From an uncultured Lachnospiraceae bacterium (GTDB taxonomy: Bacteria > Bacillota > Clostridia > Lachnospirales > Lachnospiraceae): a DNA stretch of 14,042 nt. Location: the NCBI GenBank assembly GCA_900551235.1, contig URUU01000050.1, positions 1-14,042 of the forward strand, in the 5' to 3' direction. This document shows positions 1 through 7,952 of this stretch, piece by piece. Below the pieces are notes generated by a model, which worked only from the letters and a program-made list of their open reading frames with translations, was not told where the DNA came from and searched no databases. Position 1 is the stretch's first letter. Every line of letters begins with the position of its first letter. Made by a program: the position numbers and the translations under genes.

Positions 1-10
1 CATCCTGATA

Positions 11-25
11 AAATGCTCGGCATTT
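11..25. repeat. Small inverted repeat near window edge
   Basis: A perfect 6-base inverted repeat (AAATGC and GCATTT) is separated by three bases (TCG). Read on the minus strand it is followed by TATC and lacks a clear U-run, so it is not a convincing intrinsic terminator. It resembles, in its ATGC-loop-GCAT core, the stronger hairpin at the other end of the window. It may be a degenerate dispersed repeat or chance. Confidence 0.3.
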
Positions 26-67
26 CAACACCTTACACCTGCCAGGAAACCACCGACAACTTCTTAT

Positions 68-219
68 TTACACTACAAGCGCTTCCGGCACTTCTGCGAT
101 CTCCTGTGCTTTCTGTTCTGAAAATCCTTTTTCAAGTAGTTTCTTGTATACACGGACTTTTTCTTCGTGAATGCCTTCATCTCTTCCTAGTCAATATTCT
201 TCATCTCCAGCTTCTCCAG
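68..219 (-). pseudogene. Broken C-terminal gene fragment, unidentified
   Basis: The minus strand of positions 68-190 reads as a sensible, charged, helical protein tail. It begins LGRDEGIHEEKVRVYKKLLE, continues with a GFS-type turn and an AQEIAEVPEALVV end, and stops with TAA at 68-70. The same frame continues upstream as SGEAGDEEY but is cut by a TGA at 191-193. A further in-frame TAA lies still further upstream, so no start codon can be joined to it. The G-R-D/E-E-G lead followed by a short helix-turn-helix-like tail resembles C-termini of the Rpn/PD-(D/E)XK nuclease-transposase group common in Clostridia, but that is a weak match from memory. It lies about 120 bases downstream of larE. The rest of positions 1-342 shows nothing else I can support. 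Confidence 0.35.
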
Positions 220-342
220 ACAATACAAAAGACAGAGACACTGCACGGATCAGCAGGATCACACTGCTCAGTCCTTATCTTAGCTTGAAGAAATATCCCG
301 GAAGGCAGATGAACACTTTTTGTTCTGTATTTTCTGACTCAA

Positions 343-1152
343 CTATTTATCTGTTTTGATTGTTTCATTCATGCTTCCCATACGGTATCCCTGAAGATCC
401 AGCGTTACATAGCTGAAACCGATTTTCCTGAATTCAGAAACAATTTTTTCTCTGTTTGCATCTTCCATCAGTTTCGTAAATTCGGACGGCATCACTTCGA
501 TCCTTGCCATCTGTCCGTGGATGCGGACACGCAGTTGATGGAATCCCATATCCAGAAGCAGTTGTTCTGCCTGATCTACCATGGAAAGTTTGCTCTCTGT
601 GATTTCTTCTCCGTAAACAAAACGGGAGGAAAGGCAGGCAAAGGACTGTTTGTCCCAGGTCGGAAGTCCCATTTCTTTTGAAAGATCACGGATCTCCTGT
701 TTTGTCAGCTCTACATGACGAAGCGGACTTTTTACATGAAGTTCTGCCACTGCCTGCAGTCCCGGACGGTAATCGCCGTTATCATCCATGTTGGAACCTT
801 CTGCTACATATTTGATATTGTTTTCTTTTGCAATATCTCCTATTTTTTCAAACAGTTCATGTTTACAAAGATAACAGCGGTTCTTTGGATTATGGGAAAA
901 TCCTTCGATCTGCAGTTCTTCTGACTCGCAGATAATGTGCCTGATGCCTTCTTTTTTACAAAATGCTTTCGCTTCTTCCAGCTCACGTTTCGGGAAAGAG
1001 CAGGACTGTGCCGTCACCGCGATCACCTGATCTCCCAGCACATCGTGTGCCACTTTCAGAAGAAAGGTAGAGTCTACGCCACTGGAAAATGCAATCGCTA
1101 CGCTTTCGAGTTCTTTTAAATATTCCTGTAATGCTTCTAATTTTTTATTCAT
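343..1152 (-). CDS. larE: LarE-type ATP-dependent sulfur transferase
   Basis: This 269-residue cytoplasmic protein is a full-length member of the LarE family. LarE adenylates and thiolates the pyridinium carboxylate precursor while the nickel-pincer (NPN) cofactor of lactate racemase and related enzymes is made. The N-terminal PP-loop is at residues 22-28 (FSSGVDS), with Ser24 replacing the more usual Gly of SGGxDS. Cys173, in SFACLSSRF, corresponds to the sulfur-donating cysteine region of Lactobacillus LarE. A CxxC pair (Cys93 and Cys96, in NRCYLCK) is also present. With Cys173 it matches the three-cysteine pattern of LarE homologues that bind a [4Fe-4S] cluster and need not sacrifice their own cysteine. 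The start ATG is preceded by AAGGG about 12 bases upstream, so the ribosome site is only moderate. It is the last intact gene of the minus-strand run, 84 bases after the EamA gene. No larA, larB or larC is in the window, so the client enzyme must be elsewhere. Confidence 0.88.
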   Translation of the reverse strand: MNKKLEALQEYLKELESVAIAFSSGVDSTFLLKVAHDVLGDQVIAVTAQSCSFPKRELEEAKAFCKKEGIRHIICESEELQIEGFSHNPKNRCYLCKHELFEKIGDIAKENNIKYVAEGSNMDDNGDYRPGLQAVAELHVKSPLRHVELTKQEIRDLSKEMGLPTWDKQSFACLSSRFVYGEEITESKLSMVDQAEQLLLDMGFHQLRVRIHGQMARIEVMPSEFTKLMEDANREKIVSEFRKIGFSYVTLDLQGYRMGSMNETIKTDK

Positions 1153-1236
1153 ATTCTTATTTTTCCCTTACAGTTTAGCAAAATATTATCTTCTTCCGAT
1201 GCCTGCAAATTGCTCCGTTGCAAACTGACTCTGGAA

Positions 1237-1734
1237 TTATATAAACGCCATGGCGATCGTACCTGCCGTCAGCAGTGCCAGTCCGGCTGCGGAGCGCTTT
1301 CCTAATTTTAATACAAAATACGAAAATGCCACCGTAACCAGCACGCTCAGTTTGTCGATCGGCACGACAACGCTCGCCGGTCCTTCCTTCAATGCCCGGT
1401 AATAGCAAAGCCAGGATGCTCCCGTTGCAATACCGGAACAGCAGATAAAGAGCAGTTCTTTGGCTGTCAGTTTATGGATTTCTTTTTGTTTTCCGGTCAC
1501 AAAAACCATCATCCACGCCATCACAAGAACGACCGCCGTACGGATCGCCGTTCCGAGATTGGAGTCCACACCGGAAATTCCGATCTTGCCCAGGATTGCT
1601 GTCAGGCTGGCAAACACTGCTGAACCGCAGGCATAGAAAACCAGCTTTTATTCTCTTTTCCCTGCTGCTTCTCCACATCTTTTTTTTCGATCATCAGGAA
1701 AATACCGACTGCATAGATCAGTCACATACTTCAT
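1237..1734 (-). pseudogene. EamA/DMT transporter, 5' frameshifted
   Basis: Positions 1237-1647 encode a single-domain EamA (drug/metabolite transporter) protein of about four membrane segments. It is recognisable from VFASLTAILGKIGI, SNLGTAIRT, the GIATGASWLCYYRAL stretch and VVPIDKLSV. These small inner-membrane proteins are thought to pair into a two-domain transporter; the substrate cannot be read from sequence. The frame is closed by TAA at 1648-1650, just upstream of LVFYACGSAVFASL. The family N-terminus continues in a neighbouring frame (EKQQGKENKSWF). Restoring one T in the T4 run at 1637-1640 joins them as KSWFFYACGSAVFASL. Further upstream is another hydrophobic stretch (LIYAVGIFLMI), and a candidate ATG at 1734, 13 bases after the previous gene's stop, would need a second frame change near 1722-1725. 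The gene is therefore a decayed copy, or the consensus has an indel. A GTG at 1617 would begin inside the first membrane helix and is unlikely to be a real start. Confidence 0.65.
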
Positions 1735-1747
1735 TCCTTCTCTTCGT

Positions 1748-2497
1748 TCACTGTTTTTTGAGCTGTACTGCTGTATTGTGATTTTTCAGATCCAGATAAC
1801 CGCACTCCGTCAGATATTCTAGGCTGTGCAGTGTAAAAGTTCCTCTGCTCATCGGAACTTCCAGCCATTCTTCCAGTACCTTTTTCCACGGCATCCACTT
1901 GTGGCGGTGCTGTTCTGAGGTATATTTATAATCCCCGATACAGTCTCCCAGTCGGTAAGCTGCCAGCACATAATTGTACATGACCGGGCTTTCTTGGTAC
2001 AGTTTTTCCGGACGTGGATGTTCCTGCTCTGCAAGTGCCGGCACAAATTCCCGTTCCAGACCAAGCATCCGGTTCAGAAACGGATCATAAAGATAATATA
2101 CCGATGGAATGTAAGGAAATTCCAGTGTTTCCAGTTCCCTGTCCTGTAAATCTGCTTTATATTTCACGATAATCTTTGCATTGAGCAATTCTCTCTGTGT
2201 ATAAATCTCCTTGATCTGGCCGTATTTCAGAACCGTTTTGCAAACTTTATTTTTCTCATTTCTGAGATAAAAAATTTCCTCTTTGCCATACCCAAACATA
2301 TATTCAAAGGACTCCGGTGCTGTGCGGCGAATCGGCGAATATACCATGTGGTACTGGTTAAAAGTTCCTTTCATAGACTTTCTTGCTTCCAGATCAAAAA
2401 ATTCCGGTATTTCTTCCATCGCCCAGATTCGAACCGGCCATTCCGCCATCGTCGGCCGTTTGTCAACAACGGTCGCTTCTGTCTTTTTGTTTTGCAT
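1748..2497 (-). CDS. Hypothetical 249-residue protein
   Basis: I do not recognise this family. The ATG at 2497 is chosen because a very strong ribosome site (AAAGGAGGGG) ends seven bases upstream of it. A longer reading frame from 2581 has no such site. The protein is soluble-looking with no signal peptide or membrane segment, and is rich in Tyr, Glu, Lys and Trp. The middle part (residues 46-140) alternates hydrophobic and charged residues as in beta strands, including QYHMVYSP and the YLYDPFLNRMLGLEREF stretch around residues 135-151. A notable conserved-looking segment is HRHKWMPWKKVLEEWLE (residues 197-213), after which the tail looks helical. It lies 91 bases after sbcC and 13 bases before the broken EamA gene, so it is probably co-transcribed with them. 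Whether it is linked to SbcCD function is unknown. Confidence 0.75.
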   Translation of the reverse strand: MQNKKTEATVVDKRPTMAEWPVRIWAMEEIPEFFDLEARKSMKGTFNQYHMVYSPIRRTAPESFEYMFGYGKEEIFYLRNEKNKVCKTVLKYGQIKEIYTQRELLNAKIIVKYKADLQDRELETLEFPYIPSVYYLYDPFLNRMLGLEREFVPALAEQEHPRPEKLYQESPVMYNYVLAAYRLGDCIGDYKYTSEQHRHKWMPWKKVLEEWLEVPMSRGTFTLHSLEYLTECGYLDLKNHNTAVQLKKQ

Positions 2498-2504
2498 GTT
2501 CTGT

Positions 2505-2514
2505 CCCCTCCTTT
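2505..2514 (-). promoter_or_regulatory. Strong ribosome binding site fixing a start
   Basis: The minus strand reads AAAGGAGGGG here, seven bases before the ATG at 2497. It is among the strongest Shine-Dalgarno matches in the window and selects the 249-residue form of the hypothetical gene over the longer 277-residue frame. Confidence 0.8.
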
Positions 2515-2588
2515 CGCCAAATTTATGATACCTCCGGGATAAAAAACCTGAATCCATATGATCTTGCTTTTTTATGTCCACATTCGTT

Positions 2589-5500
2589 TTAACTGATCTG
2601 CCAGCGTGTATGACTTCCCTGATCGTCTTTGGTCACGATCAATTGATCTTCAATCTCCTGTTTCAGTTCGGTCACATGTGAAATAATACCGATCAGTTTC
2701 TCGCCTTCTGCCATGTTCTGAAGGACTTTTACTGCCTGATCTCTGGAATGTTCATCCAGTGATCCAAACCCTTCGTCGATGAACATCATATCAAGGTTGA
2801 TCGCTGCGGAACTTTCCTGAATCTGATCCGCCATACCAAGTGCCAGGGACAGTGCTGCCATAAAGGACTCGCCGCCGGAGAGCGTTCGCACTTCACGGAC
2901 TTTTCCGGTCACAGCAGAATAAACCATCAGATCCAGACCTCTGTTTTTGCCTGTTCCGGCTTTGTCAATATCGCACATCCGCAGCTCAAACTGTCCTGCG
3001 GACATGTCCTGAAATCTCTGGTTTGCCGCTTCCAGGATCTGCTCCAGATAATGCCGCTGCACATATGTTTCAATATCCATTCTGGAGTTTTTTTTGTTTC
3101 CGGAGAGAAGCTGATACAGTCCGTTTAATTTTTCATACTGATGCATCACTTCACTGCGTTCTTCCATCTGTGGTTTTAATGCCTGGCAGACTTTCTGATC
3201 GATCCGCCAGGTTTCCTGCCATCGTTCCAGAACATGCTGGCTTTCTTTCCATGCTGCTTCTGCAGCCGCACTGGTTTTTTCCAGTTCTTCCAGGACTGGT
3301 TTTGGCTGTTCGCCGATCGCTGCCCTGGCAGAATTTATCAGGCTTTCGGCTGCCGCTTTCTGTCTGCCATGATTCTGTGCATCCTGTTTCCATTTCTGTA
3401 CCTGCGTTTTCGTATAAGTTCCGGTCAGTTCCATCCATTCCTCTTCGATAAAATGTTTTTCCTCCAGAATTTTCCGGTAAGTCTGCTGCCGGATCTTTTG
3501 CTCTTCCATCTGCTGAGGGATTTCTTTTTTATACTTCGCAATTAAGGTCTGTGCCCGGTTTTCCTGTTCCTGTGCTTTTTGCAGTCTGTCCTCTGCCCGC
3601 ATGGCAAGTACATCTTTTTCCTTTTTGGCGGTACCCGCTTTTTCATATGCCGCCTTTGCTTCCTGCTGATTCGAGTAATCTTTTGATCCTTCCAGACTCT
3701 CCAGCATCACACGGCTTCTCTCCAGCGCTGTTTTGGCATCTGCTGTTTCTTTTGCGGACTGCTCAAGCTTCTCCTGAAATTGCTCTTTCTGCTCTTCTGC
3801 TTTTGTAAGAGCAGAAAGAAGCATCTGATACTCTTTCACTTCTTTTTGAAGCTGTCTGCCTTCTGTTTTCAGTTGTTCGCTCTGGTGTGAAAATTCTTTT
3901 TTCATCTGTTCCAGGAAATCTGCACGTATTTTTTCAGGATCGGTTTTGTTATCGCTGTCCGTCATTTTCCTGAAATCCGGTATTGCTTCTGTGCCCAGAA
4001 CTTCTTCTGCCCTGCTGCGGAGATGTTTAAAACTTTCCCCTGCATTTTTCTGTTTTTCTTCCAGAAGGCTCCCTGCAGCTTCTGCCGCCGCTGCTGCCTG
4101 TTCCTGTTTTCCCCGCAGCTGTTCTGCCTGAAGTGCCAGTTCTTCAATCATTGCTTTTGTCAGATTCTGGTGTGCTTCTTCTAATTTGCACGGAGATGGA
4201 TGTTCTATGGATCCGCAGACCGGACACGGACATCCGTCCCTTAATTCCTGTGCCAGGAATCCGGCCTGTGCATTCAAAAAGATCTTTCGTTTCTGCTCGT
4301 AGACAGCATTTTTTTCTTCAAACTCCTGACTGGCCTTCTGATAGGCAAGACGTCTTTTTTCCGTTGTCTGTTTTTGTATTTTATATTCATTCGCCGTTTG
4401 TTCTGCCCTGGAAAATTCCGTTTCCAGCAAGCCGAAATCTTTCTGTTTTGCCTGCCAGAAGGCAAAATTTTTCTCCGCCTGCGCAAGCTGCTGTGAGCGT
4501 TCCTTCCATGCCTCCTGCTGCCTTTCCAGATGTTCTTTTTTCGTTTTGATCTCTGCTTCCTTTTCTTCCGCGTTTTGGACTGCTTTTTCTTTTTGGATCA
4601 CATCCTGTTTTGCGGTCTCCAGCTTTGCAAAGACTTCCATGGCTTTTTTGACTTTTTCTTCTGTTTTTGTAAAGGCTGCAAGTTCTTCTTCCTGCTGATG
4701 TTTTGCATCTTTTGTATTCTGTATACAGAGTTTTGTATCTTCCGTAAGTTTCGGAAGCTGTTCCATCTGTTTCTGAAGGTCCGACCTTAATGTTTCCAGC
4801 GTTTTTTTGCAGTCCGAAAATCGCTGATAAACTGCCTGTACCTCCCAGGCATCTTCAATCTGAACTGCCAGTTCCTGCTGTTTTATGGTCGTCTCTTCCT
4901 GTGACTTTAAAATCTGCAAGTTCTTCTCTGCTTCTTCCAGCTGTACAAAAAATTTCAGAAGCTGAGAAGCTTTCGCAGCGGCATCCCTTGCATGATCACG
5001 TTCCTGACTTCTCTTTTGCACGATCTTTTTTGCTTCTTTCGTCCGCTTCGAAAGCTCCTCGCACAGAAGTTCCAGTTTCTCCAAAAACTGCTCCAGGACT
5101 GTCACGGAAAAGTCTTTTGACTTTTCCAGTTCTTTTTTCTTTTCTTTCAGAAATGCCGTATACTCTGAATCTTCCGGAAGTTCTGTGCGGCTGATCTCGG
5201 CAATACACCGCATACGGATCTGATCGATCTCTGCCTGTTTTTCTTTTTTGCGGACAGCAAACTCATTTTTGATCTCCTCGTACAGTCCGGTGTGAAACAG
5301 CTTGCGGAAGATCATTTTTTTATCATCTGATTTTGCACGCAGAAGTTCCATGAATTCTCCCTGAGCGATCATCGCAACCTGCATAAACTGTTCTTTTGTC
5401 AGTCCGACAATCTCTAACAGTTTCGCATCTGTCTCTTTCTGAGAATACTCACTGCCGTCCGGCATGGTAAGTGAAACTTCCTCACTGACCATTTTTTCGC

Positions 5501-5834
5501 CGCTGCCGCGTTTCAGCGGACGTAGATGACGCGGAATGCGTTTCACGGTATAAAGATCGGTCTCTGTTCCGTTTTTCTCAGAAAAAGTCAGGGAGACAAA
5601 CGGCTCCGTCCCGATCTCCACAAACTGACTCTGAAGTTCCGCACCGTTTTTCTTATTTGCATTGGAGCTGGCTTCTCCATAGAGAGCAAAAACAATCGCA
5701 TCGAAAATGGTCGTTTTTCCGGAGCCGGTTTTTCCGGTGATCAGAAACAAATTCTGATCCGGTTTTTCAAAATCAATCTCGGTTCGCTTTCCATAGGAAC
5801 CAAACGCCTGCATCACAAGTTTTAACGGCCGCAT
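2589..5834 (-). CDS. sbcC: Exonuclease subunit SbcC (Rad50-like ATPase)
   Basis: This 1081-residue SMC-like ATPase is the partner of the SbcD nuclease. The complex opens and cleaves DNA hairpins, palindromes and protein-blocked ends in the cytoplasm. The order of elements is complete. The N-terminal AAA half carries Walker A GKTGSGKT at residues 34-41 and a Q-loop-like AQGEF at 157-161. Two very long Glu/Lys/Gln-rich coiled-coil arms flank a zinc hook, Cys537-Pro-Val-Cys540, near residue 540. The C-terminal half carries the signature LSGGES near 985-990, Walker B ending in Asp1020-Glu1021 and the D-loop GSLDEHS. Length is normal for Firmicutes SbcC. The ATG begins one base after the sbcD stop, and its ribosome site (GGGGGTGA) lies inside the end of sbcD, so the two are translationally linked. 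Confidence 0.96.
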   Translation of the reverse strand: MRPLKLVMQAFGSYGKRTEIDFEKPDQNLFLITGKTGSGKTTIFDAIVFALYGEASSNANKKNGAELQSQFVEIGTEPFVSLTFSEKNGTETDLYTVKRIPRHLRPLKRGSGEKMVSEEVSLTMPDGSEYSQKETDAKLLEIVGLTKEQFMQVAMIAQGEFMELLRAKSDDKKMIFRKLFHTGLYEEIKNEFAVRKKEKQAEIDQIRMRCIAEISRTELPEDSEYTAFLKEKKKELEKSKDFSVTVLEQFLEKLELLCEELSKRTKEAKKIVQKRSQERDHARDAAAKASQLLKFFVQLEEAEKNLQILKSQEETTIKQQELAVQIEDAWEVQAVYQRFSDCKKTLETLRSDLQKQMEQLPKLTEDTKLCIQNTKDAKHQQEEELAAFTKTEEKVKKAMEVFAKLETAKQDVIQKEKAVQNAEEKEAEIKTKKEHLERQQEAWKERSQQLAQAEKNFAFWQAKQKDFGLLETEFSRAEQTANEYKIQKQTTEKRRLAYQKASQEFEEKNAVYEQKRKIFLNAQAGFLAQELRDGCPCPVCGSIEHPSPCKLEEAHQNLTKAMIEELALQAEQLRGKQEQAAAAAEAAGSLLEEKQKNAGESFKHLRSRAEEVLGTEAIPDFRKMTDSDNKTDPEKIRADFLEQMKKEFSHQSEQLKTEGRQLQKEVKEYQMLLSALTKAEEQKEQFQEKLEQSAKETADAKTALERSRVMLESLEGSKDYSNQQEAKAAYEKAGTAKKEKDVLAMRAEDRLQKAQEQENRAQTLIAKYKKEIPQQMEEQKIRQQTYRKILEEKHFIEEEWMELTGTYTKTQVQKWKQDAQNHGRQKAAAESLINSARAAIGEQPKPVLEELEKTSAAAEAAWKESQHVLERWQETWRIDQKVCQALKPQMEERSEVMHQYEKLNGLYQLLSGNKKNSRMDIETYVQRHYLEQILEAANQRFQDMSAGQFELRMCDIDKAGTGKNRGLDLMVYSAVTGKVREVRTLSGGESFMAALSLALGMADQIQESSAAINLDMMFIDEGFGSLDEHSRDQAVKVLQNMAEGEKLIGIISHVTELKQEIEDQLIVTKDDQGSHTRWQIS

Positions 5835-5835
5835 C

Positions 5836-6987
5836 TTATTTCACCCCCTGTACACTGCTGACCACATCCAGCAGAATCTCACGTTCTTCCTCATCCATAT
5901 GTTCCCCGAGAAACGAACAGCAAAGTTCAAACGGATCCAGTTCTTCGATCTTTCTGCTCTGTCTTTTGTACTCTGCTCTGCGCTCCCGCTCTCTGCGGAT
6001 CTCAAGCAGATATGGAAATGCATTTCGCAGACGGTCTTTGAGGTCGATCACATCGAGATCTTCTTTGTCTGTGAGCACGACCGTGACATAATCTTCGCAT
6101 GCCTGCGAAAGCACCTCCTGAAATTCTCCCTTTATCACACGCACCTGACGGAGCGGCGTAAGCGGAAGCACTTCCGTGGAAATGTTTCCCTTTTCTTTCA
6201 TTGTCACCATCACAATGCCTTTTTGCTGTCCGGCTTCACTGACCGAACAGGCAAGCGGTGTTCCGCAGTAACGATAATATTCGCTTCCCACTTTCATCGG
6301 TTTGTGGATATGTCCAAGTGCCGCATAATCAAACACTCCCAGCACATCTGCTGAGATCTCATCGATATTTCCGACCGTACGGATCTCGGAATCCATTCGC
6401 TCTACATCCTCCGCCTCTCTGCCGGACGGAAGATAAAACTGATGGCTGACCAGAACATTTCGCTCCTTTGTATCGATATTTTCTCTTTCAATCAGAAGAT
6501 GCAGAGCTTCGTTGTAAGAATGCTGCGTGCCGTCTTCCCGCGCACCTGTGATCTGCCGCACCATCGACGGTTTCACAAATGGAAGCAGATAAAACGAAAC
6601 CTCACCGTAAGCATCACGCAGCGTTACTTTTTCGATATGCTCGTCCTTCGTGGTCGGCGGTGTGCCGATCATATAGACATTCTGTCTGGATAAAATGCTG
6701 CGAAAACAGTTCAGCCTGGCTGCACTGTCATGATTGCCGCTGATGATCATCACCGGCATCTGCGGCATTTCTTCAGAAAGACTTTTCATAAAACTGTCAA
6801 AAATCTCCACCGCCTCCGCGGACGGAACGGCTTTGTCATAAATATCTCCCGCGATCACCATCGCATCCGGCTGCTGCTCTTTTGCCAGCCGGATAATCTG
6901 TGCAAAAATATATTCCTGATCTTCCCTAAGATCACGTTCAATCAGTTTCAGTCCGATATGCAGATCGGATAAATGGAAAAATTTCAT
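5836..6987 (-). CDS. sbcD: Exonuclease subunit SbcD (Mre11-like nuclease)
   Basis: This 383-residue calcineurin-like phosphoesterase is the Mn-dependent nuclease of the SbcCD complex. All metal-binding motifs are visible: Asp8-x-His10 (SDLH), Gly47-Asp48 (AGDIYD), Gly84-Asn-His86-Asp87 (GNHD), His182 (VSHQF) and Gly225-His-Ile-His228 (LGHIHKP). The C-terminal part after about residue 285 is the capping/SbcC-binding region. The ATG has a good ribosome site (GAGGGGTGA) just upstream. An 82-base gap separates it from aguB. The gap has no convincing terminator, and the only promoter-like sign is two overlapping TAAGAT hexamers without a clear -35 box. Whether sbcDC has its own promoter therefore cannot be settled from sequence. 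Confidence 0.96.
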   Translation of the reverse strand: MKFFHLSDLHIGLKLIERDLREDQEYIFAQIIRLAKEQQPDAMVIAGDIYDKAVPSAEAVEIFDSFMKSLSEEMPQMPVMIISGNHDSAARLNCFRSILSRQNVYMIGTPPTTKDEHIEKVTLRDAYGEVSFYLLPFVKPSMVRQITGAREDGTQHSYNEALHLLIERENIDTKERNVLVSHQFYLPSGREAEDVERMDSEIRTVGNIDEISADVLGVFDYAALGHIHKPMKVGSEYYRYCGTPLACSVSEAGQQKGIVMVTMKEKGNISTEVLPLTPLRQVRVIKGEFQEVLSQACEDYVTVVLTDKEDLDVIDLKDRLRNAFPYLLEIRRERERRAEYKRQSRKIEELDPFELCCSFLGEHMDEEEREILLDVVSSVQGVK

Positions 6988-7070
6988 CTGCTCACCCCTC
7001 GTAAATCTTATCTTAGTTGGAGAAAACTCCTCCTCTGTATATGTTAAGCAACAAATCTGTTTTCTTTCTT

Positions 7071-7952
7071 TTATTTTTGTCCTGCAATAATTCCGTACAT
7101 TTCCGGTCTGCGGTCACGGAACAGTCCCCATTCAAGGCGTTTTGCTGCCAGCTCATCCAGATCGTATTCTCCGATCAGGATCTCTTCCTGATCTCTGGAA
7201 GCTGTTTTTTTCAGTTCGCCTGTTTCATCTGTCAGGAAAGAAGAACCATAAAAAGTCAGTGCAGACTTCTGACCTCCATTTTCCGTATCTGGCTCTACCA
7301 CCTCTTTTCCAATGCGGTTCGCTGCGATCACCGGCATCAGATTGGCTGCTGCATGTCCCTGCATACAACGCCTCCAGTGCGGCATACTGTCGCATTCCAG
7401 GATCGGCTCCGAACCGATGGCAGTCGGGTAAAACAGAAGTTCTGCACCCTGAAGTGCCATGCATCTGGCACTTTCCGGGAACCACTGATCCCAGCAGATT
7501 CCGATACCGATTTTTCCGTATCTTGTGTTAAATACACGAAATCCGGTATCGCCCGGTGTAAAATAAAATTTTTCCTGATAATAGTGGTCGTCCGGGATAT
7601 GTGTTTTGCGATAGATGCCGGAAATCGTTCCGTCTGCATCAATGCATGCGATCGAATTGTAAAGATTGTTGACTTCTTTTTCATAGAAGCTGACCGGAAG
7701 CACGACTCCCAGTTCTTTTGCCAGACGCACTCCCATCTGTACTGCTTCGTTCTCTTCTGCCGTTTTTGCATAATGATAAAAATCATACCGCCTCTGCTGA
7801 CAGAAATATTCCCGTTCAAAAAGTTCCGGCAGCAAAATGATATTTGCTCCTTCTGCTGCCGCTTCCCTGATCTTCTTTTCTGCTTTTTCCAGATTTTCCT
7901 GCAGCTCTGTGCTGCACTGCATCTGGATCGCCGCTGTTTTTACTTTTCTCAT
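7071..7952 (-). CDS. aguB: N-carbamoylputrescine amidase
   Basis: This 293-residue nitrilase-superfamily enzyme hydrolyses N-carbamoylputrescine to putrescine, CO2 and ammonia, completing the agmatine route. The catalytic triad is clear: Glu43 (LLPELFE), Lys116 (YRKTHIPDD) and Cys153 (GIGICWDQWFPE). The sequence around each, and the long match to plant and bacterial AguB, separate it from generic nitrilases. The start at 7952 is the first one giving the family N-terminus (MRKVKTAAIQMQ). Its ATG overlaps the aguA stop codon as ATGA, with GGAAAGG/AAGGA purines just upstream, so it is probably translated by coupling to aguA. It is the last gene of the polyamine operon. Confidence 0.95.
   Translation of the reverse strand: MRKVKTAAIQMQCSTELQENLEKAEKKIREAAAEGANIILLPELFEREYFCQQRRYDFYHYAKTAEENEAVQMGVRLAKELGVVLPVSFYEKEVNNLYNSIACIDADGTISGIYRKTHIPDDHYYQEKFYFTPGDTGFRVFNTRYGKIGIGICWDQWFPESARCMALQGAELLFYPTAIGSEPILECDSMPHWRRCMQGHAAANLMPVIAANRIGKEVVEPDTENGGQKSALTFYGSSFLTDETGELKKTASRDQEEILIGEYDLDELAAKRLEWGLFRDRRPEMYGIIAGQK

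Noticed and set aside
1153..1236. Promoter for larE upstream of its start
   Set aside because: A TGCTAAACT extended -10-like sequence is present, but I see no matching -35 element.
1237..1617. EamA protein starting at GTG 1617
   Set aside because: This start would fall inside the first membrane helix, and family-like sequence continues upstream across a frameshift.
2498..2581. Longer start for the hypothetical gene at 2581
   Set aside because: It has no ribosome site, whereas AAAGGAGGGG stands directly before the ATG at 2497.
6988..7070. Terminator or promoter between aguB and sbcD
   Set aside because: Only a 4-bp GGAG/CTCC stem without a U-run and TAAGAT hexamers without a -35 partner are visible, which is too weak to call.
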